From: Nocardioides oceani
Lineage (GTDB): Bacteria > Actinomycetota > Actinomycetes > Propionibacteriales > Nocardioidaceae
Direction: 5' to 3'
Assembly (NCBI RefSeq): GCF_030412965.1
Contig: NZ_JAUHJQ010000002.1
Coordinates: 553,979 to 617,978, forward strand
DNA: 64,000 nt
Shown here: piece after piece, positions 7,485 to 15,301 of the stretch
Numbering within the stretch: position 1 is the first letter of the stretch
Layout: every line of letters starts with the position of its first letter
The notes under the pieces: generated by a model
Database searches by the model: none
Told to the model about the DNA's origin: nothing
Seen by the model: only the letters and a program-made list of their open reading frames with translations
Translations under genes and position numbers: made by a program

Positions 7485-8696
7485 GTGACCGCCACCCCCG
7501 AGACCGATGAGGTCCGCGTCGCCCAGATCGGCGAGTACCGCGTCATCACGCGACCGCCGCGCAGCGACCTGGTCGCGCTCGTCGAGATCGCCGCGCAGGT
7601 GGCGCAGGTGCCGCTCGCCACGATCAACCTCATCACCGACACCCACCAGCACCAGATCGCGACCGCGGGCTTCGAGGCCTCGGTGTGTGCGCGCGAGGAC
7701 TCGATGTGCAACGCGGTGCTCCACGACCCGGAGCCGGTCGTCATCGAGGACGCGAGCAAGGACGAGCGGTTCGCGGACAACCCGTTCGTGACCGGCGAGA
7801 TCGGCGAGGTGCGGTTCTACGCGACCCACCAGCTGCGGACGCCCAAGGGCGTCGTCATCGGCACCCTGTGCGTCTTCGACACCGTGCCCCGCACGATCAC
7901 CCCGGAGCAGGAGCGAGCCCTGCAGGGGCTCGCCGACCGCGTCGTCGACCTGCTCGAGCTGGAGCTGCGCACCCGGGAGCTGAGCGCGTCGGTGCACCGT
8001 CTCGAGGAGGTGCAGTCCGAGCTGCGCCGCTCCAACGAGCAGCTCGCCGCCTTCGCCGGCCAGGTCAGCCACGACCTGCGCAACCCGCTCACCGCGGTCT
8101 CGATGGCCCTGCGCATGCTCTCCGACGAGATCGCCGAGCGCGACGGCGACCAGCAGCCCGGCCTGCAGTACCTCCTGGCGCGGGCGATCAGCGGAGCCGG
8201 CCGGATGCAGTCGCTCATCGACGACCTGCTCGCCTTCGCCCGCCTCGGCGGGGAGCTGCAGCGCCGCCCGGTCGACCTCTCCGCCGTCATGCGCGACGTG
8301 GCCGAGGACCTCACCACCGCGCTCCAGGGCGCGACGCTCGAGGTGGAGCCGCTGCCGGTGGTCACCGGCGACCCGGTCCAGCTCCGCGCCGTCCTGCAGA
8401 ACCTCGTGGCGAACGCCGCGAAGTTCGTCCGCCCCGGCGAGAAGGCACACGTGACCGTCCGCGCCGAGCAGCGCGACGGGTTCTGCCGGATCGAGGTCGT
8501 CGACCGCGGGATCGGCGTCGCGCCCGAGCAGCGCAACCGCGTCTTCCAGCCGCTCGCCCGCGTGGACGACTCCGCCGAGGGATCCGGCATCGGGCTCACG
8601 ACCTGCCGGCGCATCGTCGAGGCGCACGGCGGCAAGATCGGGCTCGACGAGTCGCCGTACGGCGGCACCACCGCCTGGTTCGAGCTGCCCGCCTGA
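7485..8696 (+). CDS. Soluble GAF-domain sensor histidine kinase
   Basis: The protein has 403 residues and no membrane segments. A GAF domain spans residues ~30-165 (contains SMCNAVLHDPEPVVIEDASK and GTLCVFDTVPRTI), followed by a coiled linker. The HisKA H-box is SHDLRNPL, then come the HATPase N-box NLVANAAKFV, G1 DRGIGV and G2 GSGIGL. The GAF resembles those in phytochrome-like and redox-sensing kinases, but no chromophore can be asserted. GTG 7485 has a GAGGAG site six bases upstream; GTG 7470 would add five residues but abuts its ribosome site. No response regulator is adjacent, so it is an orphan kinase. It converges on nadA. Confidence 0.88.
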   Translation: MTATPETDEVRVAQIGEYRVITRPPRSDLVALVEIAAQVAQVPLATINLITDTHQHQIATAGFEASVCAREDSMCNAVLHDPEPVVIEDASKDERFADNPFVTGEIGEVRFYATHQLRTPKGVVIGTLCVFDTVPRTITPEQERALQGLADRVVDLLELELRTRELSASVHRLEEVQSELRRSNEQLAAFAGQVSHDLRNPLTAVSMALRMLSDEIAERDGDQQPGLQYLLARAISGAGRMQSLIDDLLAFARLGGELQRRPVDLSAVMRDVAEDLTTALQGATLEVEPLPVVTGDPVQLRAVLQNLVANAAKFVRPGEKAHVTVRAEQRDGFCRIEVVDRGIGVAPEQRNRVFQPLARVDDSAEGSGIGLTTCRRIVEAHGGKIGLDESPYGGTTAWFELPA

Positions 8697-8713
8697 CCCT
8701 CGGGGCCGGGGCC

Positions 8714-9886
8714 TCAGTCCTTCTGCGTGCGGCCGGGCAGGGCGAGCATCCGCTCCAGCGCGACGAGCGCCCACTTCTCGGTGTCGGGGTCGACGGTGAT
8801 CTGGTTGGGGACCGTGCCGGCGACGAGCGACTCGAGCGCCCAGACGAAGTGCGGCAGGTCGATCCGGTTCATCGTCGAGCAGTAGCAGACGGTCTTGTCG
8901 AGGAAGACGATGTTCTTGTCCGGGTGGGCGTTCGCGAGCCGCTTGACCAGGTTGAGCTCGGTGCCGATCGCCCAGCTGGAGCCGGCCGGCGCGGCCTCGA
9001 TCGTCTTGATGATGAACTCGGTCGACCCGACGAGGTCGGCCTTGAGCACGACCTCGTGCTGGCACTCGGGGTGCACCAGGATGTTGACGCCCGGGATCGT
9101 CGCGCGCAGCTCGTCGACCACGGCGGGGGAGAAGCGGCCGTGGACCGAGCAGTGCCCCTTCCACAGGATCATCCTGGCGTCGCGCAGCTGCTCGGGCGTG
9201 AGGCCGCCGTTCGGGCGGAGCGGGTTCCACACGACGCAGTCGTCGAGGGTGAGCCCCATCTTCTGCACGGCCGTGTTCCGCCCGAGGTGCTGGTCGGGGA
9301 GGAAGAGGACCTTGGCGTCCGGCTTCTGCGCGAAGGCCCACTCCAGCGCCACCTCGGCGTTGCTGGAGGTGCACACGACGCCGCCGTTGCGGCCGCAGAA
9401 CGCCTTGATGTCGGCGCTGGAGTTCATGTACGTCACCGGGACGACCGAGTCCAGGACGCCGGCGTCGGCCAGCGCGTCCCAGGCGTCCTCGACCTGCGCG
9501 AGGCGGGCCATGTCGGCCATCGAGCAGCCGGCGGCCAGGTCGGGCAGCACGACCTTCTGGTCCGGGCCGGTGAGGATGTCGGCGGACTCGGCCATGAAGT
9601 GCACGCCGCAGAAGACGATGAACTCCGCCTCCGGCCGCGCCGCCGCGTCGCGCGCGAGCTTGAACGAGTCTCCCGTGACGTCGGCGAAGGCGATGACCTC
9701 GTCGCGCTGGTAGTGGTGGCCGAGCACGAAGACCCGGTCGCCGAGCGCCTCCTTCGCGGCCCGGGCGCGGGCCACCAGGTCGGGGTCGGAGGGCGCGGGC
9801 AGGTCGCCCGGGCACTCGACGCCCCGCTCGGAGGTGCGGTCCACGCCGCGGCCGAGGGGGAGGAGGGGGAGGTCGACGGTCGTCAT
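8714..9886 (-). CDS. nadA: Quinolinate synthase NadA
   Basis: The protein has 390 residues. NadA condenses iminoaspartate with dihydroxyacetone phosphate to quinolinate in de novo NAD synthesis and needs a 4Fe-4S cluster. Visible motifs are VFVLGHHYQRDEVI, FCGVHFMAESA (cluster Cys and substrate His), VVCTSSNAE, FLPDQHLGRNTA, KGHCSVHGRF, VHPECQHEV and the C-terminal VCYCSTMNRIDL with the last cluster Cys. The start at 9886 gives MTTVDLPLLPLG; a further upstream codon would run into the preceding acetyltransferase gene. nadB and nadC are not adjacent in this window. Confidence 0.95.
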   Translation of the reverse strand: MTTVDLPLLPLGRGVDRTSERGVECPGDLPAPSDPDLVARARAAKEALGDRVFVLGHHYQRDEVIAFADVTGDSFKLARDAAARPEAEFIVFCGVHFMAESADILTGPDQKVVLPDLAAGCSMADMARLAQVEDAWDALADAGVLDSVVPVTYMNSSADIKAFCGRNGGVVCTSSNAEVALEWAFAQKPDAKVLFLPDQHLGRNTAVQKMGLTLDDCVVWNPLRPNGGLTPEQLRDARMILWKGHCSVHGRFSPAVVDELRATIPGVNILVHPECQHEVVLKADLVGSTEFIIKTIEAAPAGSSWAIGTELNLVKRLANAHPDKNIVFLDKTVCYCSTMNRIDLPHFVWALESLVAGTVPNQITVDPDTEKWALVALERMLALPGRTQKD

Positions 9887-9920
9887 GGGCACCGATCCTA
9901 TTCGCGCGGGGCGGACGCGC

Positions 9921-10799
9921 TCACAGGAGCGCACCGGAGTGAACGTACGGCGCCGGCGGCTTCATCCCGCGCAGCCCCAGGTAACCCTCCTGGGTGAGCG
10001 CGAGGCCCGCGTCGAGCCCGACCCCGACGGCCCACTGGTTCGCACCGGTCACGTGCCCCACGCCCACCGGGCCGGTCGACTCCGCGAGCGCGGCCCACAG
10101 CAGCCGCGCCGCCGTGCGCCGGTCCGAGGCGGCGAGCAGCGCCGGCCCGCGGTGGTCGAGGTAGACGTAGCCGCGGCCGGTCGAGGTGTCGGAGACCAGG
10201 AGCCGCCACGTGCGCAGCATCAGCTCGTGGTCCGGCCCGTGGCCGGCGCCGCGGGCGAGCCGGTCGAGGGAGTCCATCAGGTCGACGTCGCCGGCCGAGC
10301 CGTCGCGCACCTTCTCCACGACCGGCAGCGTGCTGCGGTCCACGGTGCCGGTCAGCCGCATCTGCGGGTGCAGCTCGAAGCCGGCGCGGTGGTAGGTGCG
10401 CACCGCGCGGGGGTCGGTCGACGAGGAGAGCATGCCGCGCAGGCAGGCCCGGCCGTGGTGCAGCGCCGCCGCGAGCAGCGGCCGCCCCACGCCCCGCCCC
10501 TGGCGGCCCGGCAGCACGGCGTACGTCGCCAGGCACCACAGCGTCTCTCGGCGCAGCGACGTCGCGATGCCGACGACCTCGCCGTCGTCCTCGGCCACCC
10601 AGCAGCCCTCGGGGTCGGTGCGCACGAGGTGCCGGGTGCGCTCGACCCAGGTGGCGCGGTGCGCCGGTGTGCGCGTCGTCGGCTCCGGCTCGTCGGCCCG
10701 GCGGGCCCGCCGGTCCACCTCGAGGAAGGCCGCGTCGCTCACGCGCTCGGCGGCCTCCACGTCGTGCTCGGTCATCGGCCGGATGAGCAGGTCGTCCAC
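9921..10799 (-). CDS. GNAT-family acetyltransferase-like protein
   Basis: The protein has 292 residues. The N-terminal half is a GNAT domain with the acetyl-CoA binding loop GRQGRGVGRPLL (the R/Q-x-x-G-x-G pattern) preceded by the ATYAVLPG strand. The C-terminal half (residues ~150-292) resembles a second, degenerate acyltransferase repeat with YVYLDHRGPALLAASD and GVGLDAGLALTQEGYLGLRG. The substrate is unknown. It reads toward nadA with a 34-base gap and starts at a GTG. It is divergent from the glycerate kinase gene with about 30 bases between start codons. Confidence 0.72.
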   Translation of the reverse strand: MDDLLIRPMTEHDVEAAERVSDAAFLEVDRRARRADEPEPTTRTPAHRATWVERTRHLVRTDPEGCWVAEDDGEVVGIATSLRRETLWCLATYAVLPGRQGRGVGRPLLAAALHHGRACLRGMLSSSTDPRAVRTYHRAGFELHPQMRLTGTVDRSTLPVVEKVRDGSAGDVDLMDSLDRLARGAGHGPDHELMLRTWRLLVSDTSTGRGYVYLDHRGPALLAASDRRTAARLLWAALAESTGPVGVGHVTGANQWAVGVGLDAGLALTQEGYLGLRGMKPPAPYVHSGALL

Positions 10800-10830
10800 G
10801 TCCGGATGCTAGGTCGGCCAGGATGGGCGC

Positions 10831-11904
10831 GTGCGCATCCTCATCGCCCCGGACAAGTTCGCGGGCACGCTGACCGCGGTCGAGGCGGCCACGGCCATCG
10901 CCGACGGCTGGCGGCGGCGGGCCCCGCTCGACGAGCTCGACCTGTGCCCGATGGCCGACGGGGGCCCAGGGTTCGTCGACGTGCTGCACGAGGCGCTCGG
11001 GGGCGAGCTGCTCGCGGCCACGGTCCGCGGCCCGTTCGGCGAGCCGGTCCCCGCCACGCTGCTGCTCGCGGGCCCGACGGCGTACGTCGAGAGCGCGCAG
11101 GCGTGCGGGCTGCACCTGACCGGGGGCGAGCGGGTCGAGGAGGCGTCGACGTACGGCGTCGGCGAGCTCGTCGCCGCTGCCCTCGACGCCGGCGCCGAGG
11201 AGGTCGTGGTCGGCCTGGGCGGGAGCGGCACCAACGACGGGGGAGCGGGCCTGCTGGCCGCGCTCGGGGCGACCGCCGACCGACCGCTCGACGCCGGCGT
11301 CGCCGCGCTCGCCGGCGTCGGCCGGGTCGACCTGCCCGGCGTGCCGGTGCGGCTGGTCGCGGCGACCGACGTGGACAACCCGCTGACCGGACTCTTCGGC
11401 GCCACCAAGACCTTCGGGCCGCAGAAGGGGGTCCCCGAGGAGCGGCTGCCCGCGCTCGACGGCGTCCTCGAGGAGCTCGCGGCCGCGGTCGATAGGCGCA
11501 CGTCGCTGGAGAAGGGCGCCGGGGCGGCCGGCGGCCTGGGCTTCGCGCTGCTCGCGCTCGGCGCCCGTCGCGCCCCGGGCATCGAGCTGGTCGCCGACGC
11601 CGTCGACCTGGCCCGGCGCGCCCGGGCGGCGGACCTGGTGCTGACCGGCGAGGGCGCCTTCGACTTCTCCAGCCGCTCCGGCAAGGTGCCGTACGGCGTC
11701 GCCGCGACCGCCGCCGAGGCGCTCCGGCCGTGCGTGGCGCTCGCCGGTCAGGTGCTGGTCGGGGCGCGGGAGATGCGCGCCCTCGGCGTGGAGTCGGCGT
11801 ACTCCCTGGTGGACCTCGTGGGGGAGGAGCGGGCGTTCGCCGACCCCGCCGGGTCCCTGGCCGACCTGGCCGCCCGGGTCGCCCGGACGTGGTCCCGGGA
11901 ATAA
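10831..11904 (+). CDS. glxK: Glycerate kinase
   Basis: The protein has 357 residues and belongs to the GarK/GlxK (glycerate kinase type 1) family. It begins VRILIAPDKFAGTL, the family's N-terminal signature, followed by CPMADGGPGFVD, VGLGGSGTNDGGAGLL, and VLTGEGAFDFSSRSGKVPYG, which hold the phosphate and glycerate binding residues. It phosphorylates glycerate with ATP, feeding glyoxylate or serine carbon into glycolysis. Start is GTG 10831. The gene is the counterpart of Rv2205c, which likewise lies beside the erpA homologue. Confidence 0.92.
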   Translation: MRILIAPDKFAGTLTAVEAATAIADGWRRRAPLDELDLCPMADGGPGFVDVLHEALGGELLAATVRGPFGEPVPATLLLAGPTAYVESAQACGLHLTGGERVEEASTYGVGELVAAALDAGAEEVVVGLGGSGTNDGGAGLLAALGATADRPLDAGVAALAGVGRVDLPGVPVRLVAATDVDNPLTGLFGATKTFGPQKGVPEERLPALDGVLEELAAAVDRRTSLEKGAGAAGGLGFALLALGARRAPGIELVADAVDLARRARAADLVLTGEGAFDFSSRSGKVPYGVAATAAEALRPCVALAGQVLVGAREMRALGVESAYSLVDLVGEERAFADPAGSLADLAARVARTWSRE

Positions 11905-11974
11905 CCGGCCGTGTGCGACCATTGAGGTCGTCTGTACCGCAGCACCGTCCCCGCTATCCCTTGGGAGCAACGAC

Positions 11975-12337
11975 ATGACCGAGCAGGTGGACACCCCCAC
12001 TGAGCGCCGCACCGACCAGATCAACCTGAGCCAGGTCGCGGCCACGAAGGTGAAGACGCTCCTCGAGCAGGAGGGCCGCGACGACCTCGCGCTGCGCATC
12101 TCCGTGCAGCCCGGTGGCTGCTCGGGACTGCGCTACCAGCTCTTCTTCGACGAGCGCACCCTCGACGGCGACGTCACCACCGACTTCGACGGCGTGACCG
12201 TCGTCGTCGACCGGATGAGCGTCCCCTACCTCAACGGCGCGATGATCGACTTCGTCGACAGCATCGAGAAGCAGGGCTTCACGATCGACAACCCGAACGC
12301 GACCGGCTCCTGCGCCTGTGGAGACTCCTTCCACTGA
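11975..12337 (+). CDS. erpA: Iron-sulfur cluster insertion protein ErpA (A-type carrier)
   Basis: The protein has 120 residues of the HesB/IscA/ErpA family. The three cluster-binding cysteines are present: one in QPGGCSGLRY and two in the C-terminal GSCACGDSFH. ErpA-type proteins deliver Fe-S clusters to apo-enzymes. The family N-terminus (INLSQVAATKVKTLLEQEG) follows a variable ~18-residue leader. A GGGAGC ribosome site lies upstream of the ATG. A strong hairpin follows directly. Fe-S clients in this window include NadA and the Rieske protein QcrA. Confidence 0.94.
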   Translation: MTEQVDTPTERRTDQINLSQVAATKVKTLLEQEGRDDLALRISVQPGGCSGLRYQLFFDERTLDGDVTTDFDGVTVVVDRMSVPYLNGAMIDFVDSIEKQGFTIDNPNATGSCACGDSFH

Positions 12338-12347
12338 CCGAGCACCG

Positions 12348-12384
12348 GAACGACCCCCGAGGACCACGTCCTCGGGGGTCGTTC
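12348..12384 (+). terminator. Hairpin terminator after erpA
   Basis: A perfect inverted repeat of 17 base pairs has arms at 12348-12364 and 12368-12384 with a three-base loop. It begins 11 bases after the erpA stop. It ends in GTTC with no long T-run, as is common in high-GC actinobacteria. Because the next gene is convergent, it may terminate from both sides. Confidence 0.82.
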
Positions 12385-12499
12385 TGCGTTGTCACCCTGG
12401 GTGGGCACTCACCGGGTCCGGACACGCCGGTCGCGACCTCGTTCCTCGGTCGCGCGGCTCGCTCGACCACCGTCAGCGGGTCCGCTGGCGCGGCCCCGC

Positions 12500-12754
12500 T
12501 CAGTCCAGGTGCAGGTGCAGCGCGTTCGCGATCCGCTGGGCGGCCTCGTCGACGCGGATGTCGCGCTTGGCGACCTCGCGCGGGAACTCGTCGAAGTGCA
12601 GGCTGGGGACCGGTGCGGCCGCCGCGCGCGCGACCCGGTCCAGCCGGAGGTTGCGGCCGACGGCGAGGCAGTCGTCGTGCATCTCCGCGAGCGTGGCGGC
12701 GTCGTCGTACGCCGGGCGCGGAGCGGGCTGCCGGGAGGGGTGCTGGAGCGTCAT
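12500..12754 (-). CDS. Small hypothetical protein (84 aa)
   Basis: Not recognised. The 84-residue frame shows the normal strong GC preference at third codon positions, which supports coding. The product is soluble and helical: residues ~19-45 hold AYDDAATLAEMHDDCLAVGR, and the C-terminus ends AANALHLHLD-like in leucine/histidine-rich helix. It has a single cysteine and no recognisable domain. It is divergent from adoK and shares the short upstream region that carries two TACC-N4-GGTA dyads. No good Shine-Dalgarno is visible upstream of its ATG. Confidence 0.55.
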   Translation of the reverse strand: MTLQHPSRQPAPRPAYDDAATLAEMHDDCLAVGRNLRLDRVARAAAAPVPSLHFDEFPREVAKRDIRVDEAAQRIANALHLHLD

Positions 12755-12772
12755 GCGTTCGACGCTAGGGGC

Positions 12773-12806
12773 TACCGCGGGGTAGTCCTACGGGTACCGA
12801 TCGGTA
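12773..12806 (+). promoter_or_regulatory. Two tandem 12-bp dyads before adoK
   Basis: The dyads TACCGCGGGGTA (12773-12784) and TACCGATCGGTA (12795-12806) share TACC/GGTA arms. Their centres are 22 bases apart, about two helical turns. They end 12 bases before the adoK ATG and start 19 bases from the divergent start codon. The layout suggests paired operator sites for a dimeric regulator; no regulator is identified. Confidence 0.45.
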
Positions 12807-12818
12807 GTGTCCGGTGTC

Positions 12819-13805
12819 ATGCCTTCTCCTCGGCCGCTGCTCATCGCCGGCTCGATCGCCACGGACCACCTGATGACCTTCCAGGGGAAGTTCGAGGACT
12901 CCCTGGTGGTTGAGCAGCTCCACAAGCTGTCGGTGTCGTTCCTGGTCGACGACCTCGAGATCCGCCGCGGTGGCGTCGCCCCGAACATGTGCTTCGGGCT
13001 CGGCCGGCTGGGCCTGCGCCCGGTGCTGGTCGGCGCGGCCGGCGAGGACTTCGGCGACTACCGTTCCTGGCTGGAGCGGCACGGCGTCGACTGCTCGCAC
13101 GTGCGCATCTCCGAGAGCAAGCACACCGCCCGCTTCGTGTGCACCACCGACACCACGATGGCGCAGTTCGCGTCGTTCTACCCCGGCGCGATGGCCGAGG
13201 CGCGGCTCATCGAGCTGGCGCCGATCGTCGCGACGGTCGGCGAGCCGGAGTACGTCCTCATCGGCGCCGACGACCCCGATGGGATGCTCCGCCACACCGA
13301 CGAGTGCCGGCAGCGCGGCTACGCCTTCATCGCCGACCCGAGCCAGCAGCTCGCCTTCGGCGAGGGCGACCTCATCCGCCAGCTGGTCGACGGGGCGGCG
13401 CTGCTGTTCTCCAACGAGTACGAGTCGCACCTGATCCAGCAGAAGACCGGCTGGTCGGCCGAGGAGGTCCTCGACCGGGTGGGCGTCCAGGTCACCACGC
13501 TCGGCGCGGACGGCGTGCGGGTGCACCGCAAGGGCGAGCCCGACATCGTGCTGCCCGCCGTGCAGGACGTGACGGCGGTGGAGCCCACCGGCGTCGGCGA
13601 CGCGTTCCGCGCCGGGTTCCTCGCCGCGCTGAGCTGGGGCGTGGGCCTCGAGCGGGCGGCGCAGGTCGGCTGCGTGCTCGCGGCGTACGTCGTGGAGACG
13701 GTCGGCACGCAGGAGTACTCCTTCACCGGCGAGCAGTTCCTGCGCCGGCTCGAGGGCGCCTACGGTGCCGAGGCCGCGGCGGACGTCCGGCCGCACCTGC
13801 CCTGA
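12819..13805 (+). CDS. adoK: Adenosine kinase (PfkB family, AdoK/CbhK type)
   Basis: The protein has 328 residues and closely follows M. tuberculosis Rv2202c (AdoK). It shares the GSIATDHLM, KLSVSFLVDDLEIRRGGVAPNM, ASFYPGAMAEAR and IADPSQQLAFGEG segments. It also has the PfkB catalytic signature PTGVGDAFRAGF with the base Asp. AdoK phosphorylates adenosine to AMP with ATP in purine salvage. Its two-Gly motif and VTTLGADGV ATP site are intact. The ATG at 12819 was preferred over a GTG 12 bases upstream because it gives the family N-terminus. It converges with the tusA-like gene after a 25-base gap. Confidence 0.92.
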   Translation: MPSPRPLLIAGSIATDHLMTFQGKFEDSLVVEQLHKLSVSFLVDDLEIRRGGVAPNMCFGLGRLGLRPVLVGAAGEDFGDYRSWLERHGVDCSHVRISESKHTARFVCTTDTTMAQFASFYPGAMAEARLIELAPIVATVGEPEYVLIGADDPDGMLRHTDECRQRGYAFIADPSQQLAFGEGDLIRQLVDGAALLFSNEYESHLIQQKTGWSAEEVLDRVGVQVTTLGADGVRVHRKGEPDIVLPAVQDVTAVEPTGVGDAFRAGFLAALSWGVGLERAAQVGCVLAAYVVETVGTQEYSFTGEQFLRRLEGAYGAEAAADVRPHLP

Positions 13806-13830
13806 TCGGCGCCGCGGTCCGGGCGGCACG

Positions 13831-14085
13831 TCAGCCGGAGCGCCGCACCAGGTAGCGGGGCGACCCGTCCGCCGCGGCGTCCTCGCCGACGTACTCGTGG
13901 CCGCGCATGCGGCACCAGGCCGGGACGTCGGTTCGGGCGGCGACGTCGGTCGCGACGACCGCGAGCAGCGCGCCGACGGGGACCTCGCCCACCCGGCGGC
14001 CGAGGTGGATGACCGGCAGCGGGCAGAGCATGCCCCGGCAGTCCAGCTCGAGCGCGACCTCCGAGTCGTCCGGGGCGCCGCTCAC
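13831..14085 (-). CDS. TusA-family sulfurtransferase
   Basis: The protein has 84 residues. It carries the TusA/SirA signature ELDCRGMLCPLPVIHLGRRV with the sulfur-accepting cysteine in CPLPV, followed by a VPVGALLAVVATDVAA strand and WCRMRGHEYVG. TusA-like proteins carry persulfide sulfur from cysteine desulfurases to acceptors. The GTG start overlaps the stop of the preceding desulfurase gene by four bases (GTGA), so a desulfurase-to-TusA relay is the obvious inference. The acceptor, such as tRNA thiolation or a cofactor, is not evident from neighbours. Confidence 0.88.
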   Translation of the reverse strand: MSGAPDDSEVALELDCRGMLCPLPVIHLGRRVGEVPVGALLAVVATDVAARTDVPAWCRMRGHEYVGEDAAADGSPRYLVRRSG

Positions 14086-15209
14086 AGGCCGACCTCGGCC
14101 CGGATGCCGGCGACGACCTCGGGCAGTGCGGCCAGCAGGCCGTCGACCTCCTGCTCGGTGGTCGTGCGCGTGAGGGAGACCCGCACGTTGCCGTGGGTGA
14201 GCGCGCCCATCGCGGCCAGGACGTGGCTCGGCTCGAGGGTCGAGGCGGTGCACGCCGAGCCGCTGGCCACGCCGAAGCCGCGCCGGTCCAGCCCGTCGAC
14301 CAGCGCCTCGCCGTCGACGTAGAGGCACGAGAAGGTCACCAGGTGGGGCAGCCGGTCGACCGGGTCGCCGACGACCTCGGTGTCCGGCAGCGCGGCGGCG
14401 GCCGCACGGATCCGGTCCACCAGCGCCGCCTGGCGCCGGCCGACCTCCGCGCGCTCGGCGACCACGGCCTGCAGGGCTGCCGCCGCCGCGAGCGCGGCCG
14501 GGACGTTCTCGAAGCCTGCGGCGCGCTCGTCGACGCGGTCGTCACCGGGGAAGGGGTTGCGCCAGCGGGCGCCCTTGCGGACCAGGAGCAGGCCGACGCC
14601 GGCCGGTCCGCCCCACTTGTGCGCCGAGGCGGCCGCGGCGTCCCAGCCCTCGGGGAGCGCGAGGCGCCCCGCCGAGGCGCAGGCGTCCACGAACAGCGGC
14701 ACGCCGGTGCCCGCCAGCGCGGCGGCCACCTCGGTCACCGGCTGCACCGTCCCGACCTCGTGGTTGGCCGCCTGGACCGCGGCGACCGCAACGCCGGCCG
14801 CCCCGGCCGCGCACGCGACGTCGGCGGGGGAGACCCGCCCGGTCCGGTCGACGTCCACGGCCACGTGCTCGCCCGGCACCCAGGCGGCCGCGTGCAGCAG
14901 CGCGGAGTGCTCGACAGCGGAGTGCACGACGGCGTCACCGTGCCGGGCCCGGCCGGCCCGCAGGCCCAGCAGGCCGCGGTGCACCGCCTCGGTGCCCGAG
15001 GCGGTGAAGGTGACCTCGTCGGGGCGGGTGCCGAGGCAGTCGGCGACCACCTCGCGGGCGTTGTCCAGGAGCAGCCGGGCCGACCGTGCCGTGCGATGCA
15101 GACGGCGGGGATCGGCGTACCCCTGGTCGAGCGCGGCGAGCAGCGTGTCGCGGGCCGCTGGGTGCATCGGCTCCGACGACGCCGCGTCCAGGTAGCCGCT
15201 GGTGGTCAC
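14082..15209 (-). CDS. Cysteine desulfurase (NifS/IscS-like)
   Basis: The protein has 375 residues and is a class V PLP aminotransferase-fold enzyme. It forms a persulfide from cysteine and releases alanine. Seen are the TASGTEAVHRGLLG cofactor loop, VQAANHEVGTVQP with the stacking His, the Asp in FVDACASAGRL, the PLP lysine in SAHKWGGPAGVG, and the catalytic cysteine loop in GSACTASTLEPSHVL. The loop is short, which resembles NifS/IscS more than SufS. It is translationally coupled to the tusA-like gene. Start is GTG 15209, divergent from ctaC by about 90 bases. Which sulfur pathway it serves is not resolved. Confidence 0.9.
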   Translation of the reverse strand: MTTSGYLDAASSEPMHPAARDTLLAALDQGYADPRRLHRTARSARLLLDNAREVVADCLGTRPDEVTFTASGTEAVHRGLLGLRAGRARHGDAVVHSAVEHSALLHAAAWVPGEHVAVDVDRTGRVSPADVACAAGAAGVAVAAVQAANHEVGTVQPVTEVAAALAGTGVPLFVDACASAGRLALPEGWDAAAASAHKWGGPAGVGLLLVRKGARWRNPFPGDDRVDERAAGFENVPAALAAAAALQAVVAERAEVGRRQAALVDRIRAAAAALPDTEVVGDPVDRLPHLVTFSCLYVDGEALVDGLDRRGFGVASGSACTASTLEPSHVLAAMGALTHGNVRVSLTRTTTEQEVDGLLAALPEVVAGIRAEVGL

Positions 15210-15301
15210 AGGCCGAAGATAGACGACCCCCGGGCGCGTCCCGGGCGGTGGTTGAAGTAGTGTTCGACCTACTCGTGACCACCCAAGAGGAAGGCTCGTT
15301 C

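Noticed and set aside
7032..9815. A long minus-strand frame across pspAB, the kinase and nadA
   Set aside because: Its sequence is Arg/Ala/Gly-rich shadow of real genes in other frames and has no domain signal.
12348..12384. The 17-bp palindrome after erpA as a phage attachment or recombination site
   Set aside because: It lies immediately after a stop codon with a three-base loop, as expected for a terminator, and no integrase or second copy was seen.
12385..12499. A tRNA or small RNA gene between erpA and the 84-residue gene
   Set aside because: No cloverleaf or terminator pair could be drawn; only a GC-rich spacer.
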